This document shows positions 36,601-45,740 of a stretch of DNA of 64,000 nt, piece after piece. The first letter of the stretch is position 1; each line of letters begins with the position of its first letter. This DNA is from an uncultured Lachnospiraceae bacterium (GTDB taxonomy: Bacteria; Bacillota; Clostridia; Lachnospirales; Lachnospiraceae). The translations under genes were made by a program, and so were the position numbers. The notes under the pieces were generated by a model, which worked only from the letters and a program-made list of their open reading frames with translations, had not been told where the DNA came from and ran no database searches. The stretch covers positions 6,797-70,796 of the forward strand of contig CAJTTO010000020.1 in the NCBI GenBank assembly GCA_910579275.1. Reading direction: 5' to 3'.

Positions 36601-39600
36601 GATGTCAATGAAGAAGATCATGAGCTTGGCGGATATCAGGCAGGGCTTCCTGACTTCCTGACAGAGCTTCCCGAAGTCAGAAACAAGATTATCCAGTGGC
36701 AGGTAGACTGGGCAAAGAAGGGTGTTGACTTCTTCCGCGTGGACACAGTCCAGCATGTGGAAGATACAACCTGGAGAGCATTTAAGAACGAGCTGACCAA
36801 GGCCAATCCAAAATTCAAAATGATTGGTGAGTACTTTGGCGCAGGCTATAATTCGAACAACGGAAACCGAATCGGAAACGGACAGATGGACTCTCTGCTC
36901 GATTTTGATTTTAATGACTGGGCAACCGAGTTTGTAGGCGGTGGTATTTTATCTGTTGAGAAGAAACTCGCAGACAGAAATAAGGCTTTGAACAATACCT
37001 ATTTAACAGGCCAGTTCTTGAGCAGTCATGACGAAAATGGTTTTCAGGCTGCATTAATCGATAAAGGATGGTCCAAGGCGGATGTAGCAGCGGCTGCCTA
37101 TGCAGCGGCTACCCTGCAGATTACGGCAAAAGGGCAGCCAGTCATTTATTATGGCGAAGAAATCGGTTTGACAGGAATGAATGATTATCCAAAACAGACC
37201 AACCGCTATGATTTTGACTGGACAGAACTGGAAACACAAAAAACAACGGACAACAGTATATACAATCACTATAAGAAAATGCTTTCTATCCGCAGCGAGT
37301 ATGCAGATGTATTTGCAAAGGGTACCAGACAGTCTGTAAGCGGAACCAATGCGGACAAGTATGATGTTTTTTCAAGAAGCTATAACAAAACAACGCTCTA
37401 TGTCGGAATCAATATTGATATCAACACAGGAAAAGAAGTAAGTTTTGCAGTCAACAATAGCGGAATTACCGCATACAGGGATTTATACAGCAATCAGGAG
37501 TACACGGTTTCGGAAGACGGTAAAGTCACGATTACCATTCCGGCAGCAAAGAATGGCGGTACAATTGTGCTTGTGCCAAGTTCTTATGAAAAGGGTCTGA
37601 TTGCGCCCACTCTTACCATTGCAAAAGGAAAAGCGACAACACTTCCGGAAAAACTGACATACATGTCAGAAACCGGAGAAGAAACACTTGTGGCAGTAAC
37701 TTATTCCATGGATAAAGTGGAAGGTGTGACGCTGGATGCTGCAAGCCGCAAAATCACAGTCGCAGAGACATTCGCCGGAAAAACAATTGACCTGACAGCG
37801 ACAGCAGGGGAAGAAAGTATCAAGTTTACGGTGAAGGTCGTAGAAGACAAGAATCAGATTACACTGAGACTGCACTACCACAGACCTGACGGCAATTATG
37901 AAAATTGGAATGTATGGTCTTGGAGAGTAGGTTCAGAAGGAAAGCAGTACGATTTTGATTCTGAGGATGAAAACGGCGCAAAGGTCGTAACATTTGAACT
38001 GGAAGGCCGTTCGACAAGTGTGCTGAACTATATCATCCGCAAGAGTACTCCAACTGATCCTTGGGGAGGCGGAAAGGATTTCCCGGAAGACTGTTTCGTT
38101 GATCTTTCAGATATTCTATCCGGAACGGTTGATTATTATGTGGAATCCGGTGTTTTCCCGGGAACCAGAATATTGGGCGATGATGTATTCTTAGGCGTTA
38201 AGATTCTCTCTGTAAAATATAACAGCGCCAAGAATGTAATTAAGGTTGTCACAGGAGTACCGATTACAGGCGGTACAGACGGTATCTTTACCTTAAAACG
38301 CGCTGACGGAACAGAAATCGAGATTACAGGGGTAAGACTGGCAAGCGCAGACAAAAACGAGTATGAACTGAGTCTTGGAAGCGATTTGTCAGGTATGGAG
38401 GCAGTCACGAAGAAGTACTCCCTGTTCTATGATGAATATGAGTATCCGGTAGAAATGCCAAGCCTTTATTCTTCAGATGCGTTTGAGCAGGAGTTCACAT
38501 ACACAGGAGATGACCTCGGTGCAACATGGACCAGCAGCAAGACAACCTTTAAGGTATGGGCGCCCACAGCGGACAGTGTAAAGGTGAACCTCTATACTTC
38601 CGGAACAGAGGGTGCGGATGACCTGATTGAGACACTCAGCATGAAAAAGGGTGAAAAAGGCGTCTGGTCTGTACAAAAAGCAGGCGACTTAAACGGTGTT
38701 TATTACACTTACAGCGTAGATGTGGACGGAACGACTGCAGAGGCATGTGACCCATATGCAAGGACAACCGGCGTAAACGGAAACCGTGCAATGGTCATTA
38801 ATCTGAATGCAACAAACCCTGCGGGATGGTCAACCGACCGTGGCCCGAATGCAGGCATGACTTATACAGACTCTATTATTTACGAGCTTCATGTCAGGGA
38901 TTTCTCTATTGACGAATCTTCAGGAATCCAGAACAAAGGAAAATTCCTGGGACTGACAGAGAAGGGAACAAAGAATGCGTCAGGGCAGACAACTGGTCTG
39001 GATTACCTGACTGACTTGGGTGTAACGCATATCCATTTACTGCCTTCTTATGACTATGCGACAGTGGATGAGTCGAAACTCGATACACCGCAGTATAACT
39101 GGGGATATGACCCGAAGAATTACAATGTGCCGGAAGGTTCTTACTCGACAGATCCGTACAATGGTGCAGTCAGAGTAAAGGAAATGAAGCAGATGGTCAA
39201 GACACTGCATGACAACAACATCAATGTCATCATGGACGTTGTTTACAATCATGTATATGACGCGGACAAATTCAGCTTTAATCAGCTAGTACCGAAGTAT
39301 TTTTCAAGAACAAACGCGGACGGCAGTTACTCAAACGGTTCAGGATGCGGCAATGACACGGCATCTGAGCGCTCCATGGTAAAGAAGTACATTGTGGATT
39401 CCGTAAATTACTGGGCAGATGAGTATCATATTGACGGATTCCGTTTTGACCTTGTAGGACTTCTTGATGTTGACACAATCAACGAGGTAGTAAATACAGT
39501 CCATGAAACACATCCGGATGTCGTATTCTACGGTGAAGGATGGAAGATGGATACAGCAGTCAGCAAGGACGATGTCATCATGGCGACACAGTGGACCTCT

Positions 39601-42600
39601 GAAAAGACACCGAAGTTTGCATATTTTAGCGATACAATCCGCAATTTATTAAAGGGTGATACGTTCAGCCATGAATCTACAGGATTTGTTTCCGGAGCAA
39701 CAGGGCAGGAAGAACTGCTTGCAAAATGTTTTACCGGGGCGACCGACTGGTGCAAGAGCCCGACGCAGACAGTAAACTATGCGTCATGCCATGACAATTA
39801 CTCCCTGATGGATAAATTGTCCGTATCAAGAAAGGATGCGTCATTTGAAGATAAGACGAAGATGAACAATCTAGCGGCTGCAATTTACATGACATCAGAG
39901 GGTATTCCGTTGATTCATGCAGCAGAAGAACTGCTCAGGGAAAAAATTGATGAGAACGGAAAACCGGTTGAAAACAGTTATAACTCATCGGATTTGGTCA
40001 ACAGCATCAAGTGGAGTAATCTCGACAAAGAGAACTATCGAAATGTAAGGGATTACTACAAAGGACTGATCGCATTCCGCAAAAACCATGCAGCTCTTCG
40101 TCTGACAACAGCGGCAGAAGTGAAAGCCAATGTGCAGTACAAATGGATTTCAGAAGAACTGGTAATGTTTGTCATTAACGGAAAAGACAGCATAGCGGAT
40201 GAAGTATCTGATGGAATCGTGGTAATCTTTAATGCCAATACAGCTGCAAAAGATGTTGACATGTACAGCTATGGCGTTGCACAAGGCGATTGGAAGGTCT
40301 GCATCAATGACCAGAAGGCAGGCACTGATGCCATTAGCACAGTTTCGGACGGTAAAGTGACATTGGCACCGATATCGGCGATGGTTCTTGTCAAGGGTGA
40401 GACCGTTGACACAGATTCCATTTACGGCGATAACGAGCAGCAGAAAATAGCGTACCTGAGAAACGAACTTCAGAATTTAATCGCAGCATACGAGATGGTT
40501 GAGAAAGGCAGCTACACAGATGAGAGCTGGGCAGCATTTCAGGATGCACTGAAAGCAGCAAAACAGACTGTGGCAAATCAGGCAGCGACACTGGGTGAAC
40601 TGACAGGAGCCAAAGAAAATCTCGAGACAGCTTACCGCGGATTAAAGGTTCCCGAAGGCGTTGTGGACACTGGAAAACTGAAGGCGCTGGTAGCAAGATA
40701 TCAGGAAATCAAAAAACAGGGACAGGGCGCTTACACAGATGAGAGCTGGAAAATATTCATACATGCGCTGGATGCAGCGGAAGATATTCTGGCAAAAGAG
40801 AATGCGACACAGGATGAAGTGAACAAGTCCTACAGTAATCTGGAAACAGCTTATAACGGATTGGAAATACGGAAACCGACGATTGATTCTCTCAAAGACC
40901 TGATTGCAGAATACGAAAAAATGGAGCAGGGCAATTACACAGATGAGAGCTGGGCAGTATTTACAAATGCACTGACAGCAGCGAAGGCAGTTGTCGAGAA
41001 GCCGGATGCGACATCGGAAGAAATCGCGCAGGCAGAGGACGCTTTAAGGGCGGCTTACAATGCACTCAAAGTAGTGGAAGGCGCTGTGGATAACGGAAAG
41101 CTCAAAGCATTGGTTGAACTGTACAGAGACATTCTGGCACAGGGACAGGGCAATTACACGAATAAGAGCTGGACAGCGTTCAAGAATGCTATGTCAACAG
41201 CAGAAAAGCTTCTGACAAGCGAAACAGCAACACAGGAAGATATTGACCTTGCTTATGAGAATCTGAAGGAAGCCCGCAGCGGACTTGTAGAAGCTACAGA
41301 GCCGGAAATTCCCGAAGGACTTTGGACGAAGTGGGCAGACAATTCCGGATTGGTATTGGGCGAGGACGGCAAGTACCATATCACATACACAGGAAAGGCG
41401 CTCAAACCTGCCATTCTCGTATATGACGGGCCAAAACAGCTCAAAGAAAAGACAGATTATACGTTATCTTACAAGGACAACACAAATGCATCGACAGGCG
41501 AAAAAGAAGCGACTGTTATAATCAAGGGTAAAGGAAATTATTCTGAATCCTTTGAGGAGAAATTTGTCATTGACCAAGTGGATATGAACACGCTTGCCAT
41601 TGATGATTTGTATGCACTGGTAAAAGTTACCGACAATGTGGTTCAGGGAACAGTGGCACTTAAACCTGTTGTAAAATACAACGGAAAAACACTCAAGGTA
41701 AAGAAGGACTACACTGTTGCGTATGTAAATGCAGATGACGGCAAGGCGCCGGGCATTTATCAAGTAAGAGTGCAGGCAGTAAACACGAATTTCAAGAATT
41801 ATAAGGACATTGAAATAACGATTGCAGACAAGACAACCGCAGTTGCAATGAACAAGGTAAAGGTTTCTAAAATCGCGCCTCAGCCTTATGTTTGGGATGA
41901 GACAGCAAAACGCGGCAAAGTACAGACACCGGAATTTACGGTATCCTATAGAAATGAGAATTTGGTATTGGATGAGCAGTATACTGTAAAATACGATAAT
42001 GTCAACACAGAAGCCGGTCAGACAGCAACCATCGTCATCAAAGGAAAAGGCACGAAGTATGTCGGTGAAAAGAAAGTTACCTTTAAGATTACTGGTCAGG
42101 CACTGAAAGGAAACATGGTAACGGTAGACGCGCCATCCAAGGGACTGGAATACACAGGGGATGCACTGAGACCCGAAGTGACAGTGAATCTGGGTGCAGA
42201 TGCGCAAAAGCCTTATGCCCAGTATGAAGTGGAATACCAGAACAACACGAATGTCGGCAAGGCGACAGTGGTTGTAAAAGGAATCAATGGTTATACAGGA
42301 ACAGTCAAGAAGACCTTTAAGATTACAGCCTATGATATCATTAAAGATGGAAGCCTGTTCACGTTTGGAACAGAGAATGTTATAACAGATTTGATACCAT
42401 ATGCAAAGGGCGGCAGCAAGCTTTCCGACGAGAATGTAGGTGCGCGTTTTGTGACAAGCACAGGTACCATCCTGAACCTGATACAGGGCAGGGATTACAC
42501 GCTTACTTACAAGAATAACAAGAAAGTCAGCGCAGATGGAAATACTGCAAGCGTCACAATCAAAGGAAAAGGCAATTATAAGGGAACCATTAAGGACGTA

Positions 42601-43167
42601 CCTTTTACAATCAAGCCACAGAACCTTGAAAATCTCAAAGGCAGTATTACCGCAGGTGATATTATCGTAAAGAATGCAAAGAAGTACAATAAGGTGATTC
42701 CTGTTATCACGGATCTGGATGGAAAGAAGCTGAAAAAGAATACGGACTTTACCATTGGAAATGACTCTTATGTCATATCAGGACCGGTAGATGAGTCTGG
42801 AAATCCGGCAGTCAGTGCTGAGGTTACAATCAACGTGACAGCTTCAGAGGGCGGCAATTATACGGGAAGTGTTTCCACAACATTCCGCGTCATTGACAAC
42901 GATAAGAACATTTCCAAGGCAGCCGTAACAATAAATCCTCAGATATACACAGGAAATTCTATTGAACTGGAAAAAGAAGATTTTGCGGAGATTACGATGA
43001 AATTGAATGGGCAGAAAGTTCCATTGACGCCAAATGATTTCGAAATCGTAGGATATACGAACAATATCAAGAAAGGTACTGCGAAAGTGACCATTCACGG
43101 ACTTGGTGAATACGGCGGAACGAAAACAGTAACCTTTAAGATTAATGCACAGCCGATGGCTAGGTAA
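33682..43167 (+). CDS. giant secreted bifunctional alpha-amylase / type I pullulanase
   Basis: This 3161-aa extracellular starch enzyme starts at ATG 33682 after AAAGGAG. Domains in order: signal peptide (about 1-45, ending VWAAE); Glu/Thr/Ser-rich linker (to about 160); CBM26-like starch-binding module (about 167-275); two CBM48-like modules (about 287-480); two CBM41-type modules (about 487-720); first GH13 domain (about 825-1300; Asp1021 in FFRVDT, Glu1050 in IGEYFG, Asp1117 in SSHDEN); CBM41-like module (about 1392-1500); pullulanase N-domain and second GH13 (about 1600-2140) with YNWGYDP, Asp1923, Glu1952 and Asp2038; four FIVAR-like helical repeats (about 2247-2537, each with a YTxxSW motif); then several Ig-like repeats to the end. 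No LPXTG or SLH anchor is seen, so cell attachment must come from the repeats. It should cut alpha-1,4 and alpha-1,6 bonds of starch. Confidence 0.92.
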   Translation: MDQKKKFCRKKRSIANSMLSLILVFAMVISNVQTSSGMLSTVWAAESEAQTPDGEAETGGMDEDIDSEETGEVQKSLDSEETNNEERSETTAESTQTGESERSEETSEGGNTETTTSSAVETETASETETTTESETETVTQTETETETTEEESDAFLVDGDENPVEGQVNIVLHFRNSLGWNTVAASYAKHNGESWGDGFTGEWPGVEVSRDQDGYFTIEQQIPKDSGFAVIFNNNNNGEQTADIIIPSESFESDTYERWIWIEKKGGETQHIISTTPVSSPEIKSDYKVTFRYKNDSAQTVLVAGSMNNWIDKADNENCWKMEKDEQTGIFSYTTESALTPDVYSYKFVVDGGWVRDPNNESFTLDTDQNSILTIEGDNPNKIISPEVNGNKVTFRYENSEVDDVYVRGTMNGWVDNETYKMTKDETTGIHTLEVEMSHGSYEYKFHYEDGTKDGVWLPDPNGQQVEGTKPDRNSIVYVPGTEEYTYTIHYYNPGEDIPTQVPSEGSGPDLHIWDKCPGAAEGQAYKFEALTEDEDKDKGKTWLTATVKVPFPHINIIARPEGDWVEGVQEKEWTYELKKDAKTAEFWFVYGEGLYDKNPFLETYQYTINYYNPAAPNQESSKPDLYVWGAGTANPGKLYSFAAEKLNDTENGIQWMTTEMDTPYEKIGLLGKPTAGDSEAGWAGKDKDRFYQIKKGEKTAELWYVHGVGVYDKKPMMKLNSVGAALSVESIDYTQNSVLSLVFNGDKSSKVLIKSASVDASALGISDNLTIDPQLCEVTLSVRDNIEAGTYQLPVTVEGVTGTKLTAEASVTVKEKTGSDFDWDEAVIYFMVTDRFFDGDSSNNAANGADTTGDNAGLYHGGDFKGVTEKLDYLKELGVNTIWITPIVENIKGVTVGDGTGDVPFYAAYHGYWASDFTKLNPALGTEAEFQTLIDTAHEKGMKIMVDVVVNHAGYGMEETDQFPGMLRDKADVNEEDHELGGYQAGLPDFLTELPEVRNKIIQWQVDWAKKGVDFFRVDTVQHVEDTTWRAFKNELTKANPKFKMIGEYFGAGYNSNNGNRIGNGQMDSLLDFDFNDWATEFVGGGILSVEKKLADRNKALNNTYLTGQFLSSHDENGFQAALIDKGWSKADVAAAAYAAATLQITAKGQPVIYYGEEIGLTGMNDYPKQTNRYDFDWTELETQKTTDNSIYNHYKKMLSIRSEYADVFAKGTRQSVSGTNADKYDVFSRSYNKTTLYVGINIDINTGKEVSFAVNNSGITAYRDLYSNQEYTVSEDGKVTITIPAAKNGGTIVLVPSSYEKGLIAPTLTIAKGKATTLPEKLTYMSETGEETLVAVTYSMDKVEGVTLDAASRKITVAETFAGKTIDLTATAGEESIKFTVKVVEDKNQITLRLHYHRPDGNYENWNVWSWRVGSEGKQYDFDSEDENGAKVVTFELEGRSTSVLNYIIRKSTPTDPWGGGKDFPEDCFVDLSDILSGTVDYYVESGVFPGTRILGDDVFLGVKILSVKYNSAKNVIKVVTGVPITGGTDGIFTLKRADGTEIEITGVRLASADKNEYELSLGSDLSGMEAVTKKYSLFYDEYEYPVEMPSLYSSDAFEQEFTYTGDDLGATWTSSKTTFKVWAPTADSVKVNLYTSGTEGADDLIETLSMKKGEKGVWSVQKAGDLNGVYYTYSVDVDGTTAEACDPYARTTGVNGNRAMVINLNATNPAGWSTDRGPNAGMTYTDSIIYELHVRDFSIDESSGIQNKGKFLGLTEKGTKNASGQTTGLDYLTDLGVTHIHLLPSYDYATVDESKLDTPQYNWGYDPKNYNVPEGSYSTDPYNGAVRVKEMKQMVKTLHDNNINVIMDVVYNHVYDADKFSFNQLVPKYFSRTNADGSYSNGSGCGNDTASERSMVKKYIVDSVNYWADEYHIDGFRFDLVGLLDVDTINEVVNTVHETHPDVVFYGEGWKMDTAVSKDDVIMATQWTSEKTPKFAYFSDTIRNLLKGDTFSHESTGFVSGATGQEELLAKCFTGATDWCKSPTQTVNYASCHDNYSLMDKLSVSRKDASFEDKTKMNNLAAAIYMTSEGIPLIHAAEELLREKIDENGKPVENSYNSSDLVNSIKWSNLDKENYRNVRDYYKGLIAFRKNHAALRLTTAAEVKANVQYKWISEELVMFVINGKDSIADEVSDGIVVIFNANTAAKDVDMYSYGVAQGDWKVCINDQKAGTDAISTVSDGKVTLAPISAMVLVKGETVDTDSIYGDNEQQKIAYLRNELQNLIAAYEMVEKGSYTDESWAAFQDALKAAKQTVANQAATLGELTGAKENLETAYRGLKVPEGVVDTGKLKALVARYQEIKKQGQGAYTDESWKIFIHALDAAEDILAKENATQDEVNKSYSNLETAYNGLEIRKPTIDSLKDLIAEYEKMEQGNYTDESWAVFTNALTAAKAVVEKPDATSEEIAQAEDALRAAYNALKVVEGAVDNGKLKALVELYRDILAQGQGNYTNKSWTAFKNAMSTAEKLLTSETATQEDIDLAYENLKEARSGLVEATEPEIPEGLWTKWADNSGLVLGEDGKYHITYTGKALKPAILVYDGPKQLKEKTDYTLSYKDNTNASTGEKEATVIIKGKGNYSESFEEKFVIDQVDMNTLAIDDLYALVKVTDNVVQGTVALKPVVKYNGKTLKVKKDYTVAYVNADDGKAPGIYQVRVQAVNTNFKNYKDIEITIADKTTAVAMNKVKVSKIAPQPYVWDETAKRGKVQTPEFTVSYRNENLVLDEQYTVKYDNVNTEAGQTATIVIKGKGTKYVGEKKVTFKITGQALKGNMVTVDAPSKGLEYTGDALRPEVTVNLGADAQKPYAQYEVEYQNNTNVGKATVVVKGINGYTGTVKKTFKITAYDIIKDGSLFTFGTENVITDLIPYAKGGSKLSDENVGARFVTSTGTILNLIQGRDYTLTYKNNKKVSADGNTASVTIKGKGNYKGTIKDVPFTIKPQNLENLKGSITAGDIIVKNAKKYNKVIPVITDLDGKKLKKNTDFTIGNDSYVISGPVDESGNPAVSAEVTINVTASEGGNYTGSVSTTFRVIDNDKNISKAAVTINPQIYTGNSIELEKEDFAEITMKLNGQKVPLTPNDFEIVGYTNNIKKGTAKVTIHGLGEYGGTKTVTFKINAQPMAR

Positions 43168-43179
43168 AAAAGTTGTAAT

Positions 43180-43210
43180 CAAGCAGGGGAATGCTCTTTT
43201 CCCCTGCTTG
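43180..43210 (+). terminator. hairpin after the amylase gene
   Basis: CAAGCAGGGGAA / TTTTCCCCTGCTTG lies 12 nt after the stop, with no T tract behind it. It acts with the second hairpin at 43267. Confidence 0.6.
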
Positions 43211-43267
43211 TGCATCAGACACCCGTCAGCTACCGCTGATGATTCTCCTCCAGATGTCTGAGCACAT
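43210..43267. repeat. terminator-associated structured repeat, copy 2
   Basis: The outer stem GTGCATCAGACACC / GATGTCTGAGCAC and the inner hairpin GTCAGC-TACC-GCTGAT enclose an unpaired ATTCTCCTCC. The stem, hairpin and pyrimidine-rich strand occur in the same order as in copy 1 at 4212-4270, with compensating base changes. It abuts the next terminator. Confidence 0.6.
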
Positions 43268-43308
43268 AAAAAACTCCTAATGAAATTGTTTCATTAGGAG
43301 TTTTTTTT
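43267..43308. terminator. bidirectional terminator, amylase and cheY
   Basis: A perfect 15-bp stem AAACTCCTAATGAAA / TTTCATTAGGAGTTT has a TTG loop and A and T tracts on both sides, between convergent genes. Confidence 0.9.
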
Positions 43309-43669
43309 ATCCGATTACTTTTTTGACTGCTTCAAGAACGCGTTCCGCCTGAAAGGGCTTTACGATAAAGTCTTTGGCACCCGACTGGATTGCCTCGATA
43401 ACCATTGCCTGCTGACCCATCGCGGAGCACATGATAACCGCCGCGTTCGGATCATTTCCCTTGATTGCCTTAAGTGCCTGAATACCGTCCATCTCAGGCA
43501 TTGTAATGTCCATCAGCACAAGATCCGGTTTCGTTTCATTGTATTTGTCTACGGCTATTTTACCATTCTCTGCTTCCGCAGCAATCGAATAACCGTTTTT
43601 TGTCAATATGTCCTTAATCATCATCCTCATGAAGGCAGCATCATCGACAATTAAAATATTCTTACCCAT
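43307..43669 (-). CDS. cheY: chemotaxis response regulator CheY
   Basis: This 120-aa single-domain receiver starts at 43669 (MGKNILIVDDAAFMRMMIKD); the ribosome binding site AGAGGAGG lies inside the end of cheC. Asp9 and Asp10, phospho-acceptor Asp54 in LMDITMPEMDG, and Lys in FIVKPFQ are in place. No output domain exists, so it acts by binding the flagellar switch or partners. Coupling to a CheC phosphatase supports CheY over other stand-alone receivers. Confidence 0.92.
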   Translation of the reverse strand: MGKNILIVDDAAFMRMMIKDILTKNGYSIAAEAENGKIAVDKYNETKPDLVLMDITMPEMDGIQALKAIKGNDPNAAVIMCSAMGQQAMVIEAIQSGAKDFIVKPFQAERVLEAVKKVIG

Positions 43670-43670
43670 T

Positions 43671-44264
43671 TTAGTTCCTCCTCTGGAATAATTTGTATAT
43701 GGAATTTGCAAGATCGAAAGGGTACAATTGCATAATCGTACTGTCAATCAGTTTACCGATTTTCATTTTAAAATTGATTTTGACAAAAAGATCATCTGGT
43801 ATGTCTTCCGGAAATTCGTATTCCTCAATGACAACCTGCTGGACAGTCGGCGGTGAAATGTCAATTTTTTTGTCGAACATCTTACTCATCGCTGTAGCGG
43901 AACTTGCTGTCATCTGGTTCATTGCCTCGGAAACAGCACTGATATGCAGGGGAGATATCTCGCTTTGGGAATATTCCCCGGTTCCATTGTTTCCCATCAT
44001 GAGGTCGGTGATGATTTTGGCGTCTTCATCTTTGAGAACAAGCATGTTGGAACCGAACAAACCCTGCGTATACTGGACTTTTACAAGTATGCAGGAATGT
44101 TCATAGTCTTCTAAAATGTCGTTTCTATGTACCAGAGAAACACTCGGTGTCGTAATTTTGACAGGCTGTCCAAGCATCAGGTTCATTGCCGTAGCGGATG
44201 AGCCGATAGAGATGTTTGAGATCTCGCCAATTACGTCAGCCTCTTCTTTTGAAAATAAATCCAT
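43671..44264 (-). CDS. cheC: CheC/FliY-type CheY-P phosphatase
   Basis: The 197-aa protein of the CheC/CheX/FliY group contains two phosphatase motifs with the active Glu and Asn: EISN (14-17) and EAMN (113-116), each followed by the helix found in this family (GSSATAMNLMLGQPVKITTP; ASSATAMSKMFDKKIDISPP). No FliN domain follows, so CheC is preferred to FliY. It lies one base before cheY in a two-gene unit, away from any che or flagellar cluster in this window, and should dephosphorylate CheY-P during adaptation. Confidence 0.88.
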   Translation of the reverse strand: MDLFSKEEADVIGEISNISIGSSATAMNLMLGQPVKITTPSVSLVHRNDILEDYEHSCILVKVQYTQGLFGSNMLVLKDEDAKIITDLMMGNNGTGEYSQSEISPLHISAVSEAMNQMTASSATAMSKMFDKKIDISPPTVQQVVIEEYEFPEDIPDDLFVKINFKMKIGKLIDSTIMQLYPFDLANSIYKLFQRRN

Positions 44265-44378
44265 AGGCAGGCTCCTTCTTTAAAGTTAAATGCATTCAAT
44301 AATTCTATTCTACAAAATTTTTTGATATTTGTCTATATACTAAGATAAAAAAAGTATTGGGAATAATGAAAATAAGTG

Positions 44379-44408
44379 TTTACATCCGCCCATAAAATGT
44401 TGTATAAA
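44379..44408 (+). promoter_or_regulatory. candidate promoter for the pyrophosphorylase operon
   Basis: TTTACA (44379-44384), 18 bp, TATAAA (44403-44408), the last preceded by TG. Confidence 0.5.
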
Positions 44409-44429
44409 TGAAGTAAGTGTTGTGGGTGT

Positions 44430-44477
44430 GCCGCGGGCTTGCTGCCTGTCTCAGGAAGTCCGGCGCCGAACTGTTAT
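44430..44477. repeat. remnant of the GTAAC-type miniature element
   Basis: TGCCTGTCTCAGGAAGTCCG followed by GCGCCGAACTGTTAT resembles the inverted end of elements at 53638 and 61649. It lies in the leader before the pyrophosphorylase gene. The other end is not recognisable. Confidence 0.45.
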
Positions 44478-44510
44478 CATTATTATATTGAAAGGTTAGG
44501 GAAAAGGTGA

Positions 44511-45740
44511 ATGATGAATGAAAATGAATTGCTGCGTGTGTTAAAAGAGCATGGCCAGGAGCATATATACAAAGCATACGAGAAATTAGATGCGGCGGGA
44601 AAAGAAAAACTTGCCGCTCAGGTGGATAAAATTGACTGGTCAATTGTCTCCATGGCAGGTCATGGGGAGGTTTCCATGGAAAGAGGAAAGCTAGAGCCGC
44701 TGTCGGCGCTTGAGGTGTCCGAAATCGAAGCGGGCAGGGCAAAATATGAGGAAACCGGTCTGAAAGCAATTCAGGCAGGCAAGGTAGGCGCGGTGCTCCT
44801 TGCAGGCGGACAGGGAACAAGACTTGGCTCCGACGGGCCAAAGGGCAAGTATAATATCGGGCTTACAAAGGACATCTATATTTTTGAGCGCCTAATCAGA
44901 AATTTACTTGATGTCACGGACAAGGCGGGCTGCTTTGTACCGCTCTATATTATGACAAGTGATAAAAATGACGCCGAAACCATTGCCTTTTTCGAGGAAA
45001 AAGACTATTTCGGCTACCCGAAAGACTTTGTGAAATTTTTTAAGCAGGAGATGGCACCGTCTGTTGATTTCAACGGAAAGCTGTATATGGAGTCTGCGGA
45101 TTCCCTCTCACTCTCGCCAAACGGAAACGGCGGCTGGTTCTATTCCATGTCAGTGACAGGCGTGTTAAAGGATGTCAAGGCAAGGGGCATCGAGTGGTTA
45201 AATATTTTTGCGGTTGACAACGTATTGCAGCGGATTGCGGATCCAGTGTTTGTCGGGGCAACGCTCGACTCCGGCTGCGTAAGCGGTGCGAAGGTGGTCA
45301 GAAAGGCTGACCCGAATGAAAAAATCGGGGTGCTGTGTCTGGAAGACGGAAAGCCCTCTATTGTTGAGTACTATGAGATGACAGATGAGATTATCAACTC
45401 AAGGGAGGAAAACGGACAGCTTTCATATAATTTCGGTGTGATTCTCAACTACCTGTTCCGTGTCGATAAGCTTGAAGAAATTCTGAATGAGAAAATGCCT
45501 GTGCATGTGGTTGAGAAAAAGATACCCTATATTAATGAAAGCGGAGCGCTTGTCAAGCCCGATGCGCCCAACGGCTACAAATTTGAGCTTCTGGTTCTTG
45601 ATATGATTCATCTGCTGGATAACTGCCTGTCATATGAGGTGGTCAGGGATTACGAGTTTGCGCCGATTAAGAACAAGACTGGCGTGGATTCCGTGGAGAG
45701 TGCACAGGCGCTTTTGCAGAAGAACGGTGTGGAATTATGA
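44511..45740 (+). CDS. UDP-sugar pyrophosphorylase (UDPGP/UAP family)
   Basis: The 409-aa cytoplasmic nucleotidyltransferase of the eukaryote-like UDPGP family makes UDP-GlcNAc (or UDP-GalNAc or UDP-Glc) from UTP and sugar-1-P. The nucleotide-binding loop reads VLLAGGQGTRLGSDGPKGKY (about 93-112), and FKQEMAPSVDFNGKLYMES and NIFAVDNVLQRIADPVFVG are typical of UAP1/AGX-like enzymes. AAAGGTG precedes the ATG, with a second ATG one codon later. It overlaps the next gene by 4 nt (ATGA). Bacteria normally use GlmU, so this is a second route, possibly tied to amino-sugar salvage. Exact substrate is unknown. Confidence 0.87.
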   Translation: MMNENELLRVLKEHGQEHIYKAYEKLDAAGKEKLAAQVDKIDWSIVSMAGHGEVSMERGKLEPLSALEVSEIEAGRAKYEETGLKAIQAGKVGAVLLAGGQGTRLGSDGPKGKYNIGLTKDIYIFERLIRNLLDVTDKAGCFVPLYIMTSDKNDAETIAFFEEKDYFGYPKDFVKFFKQEMAPSVDFNGKLYMESADSLSLSPNGNGGWFYSMSVTGVLKDVKARGIEWLNIFAVDNVLQRIADPVFVGATLDSGCVSGAKVVRKADPNEKIGVLCLEDGKPSIVEYYEMTDEIINSREENGQLSYNFGVILNYLFRVDKLEEILNEKMPVHVVEKKIPYINESGALVKPDAPNGYKFELLVLDMIHLLDNCLSYEVVRDYEFAPIKNKTGVDSVESAQALLQKNGVEL

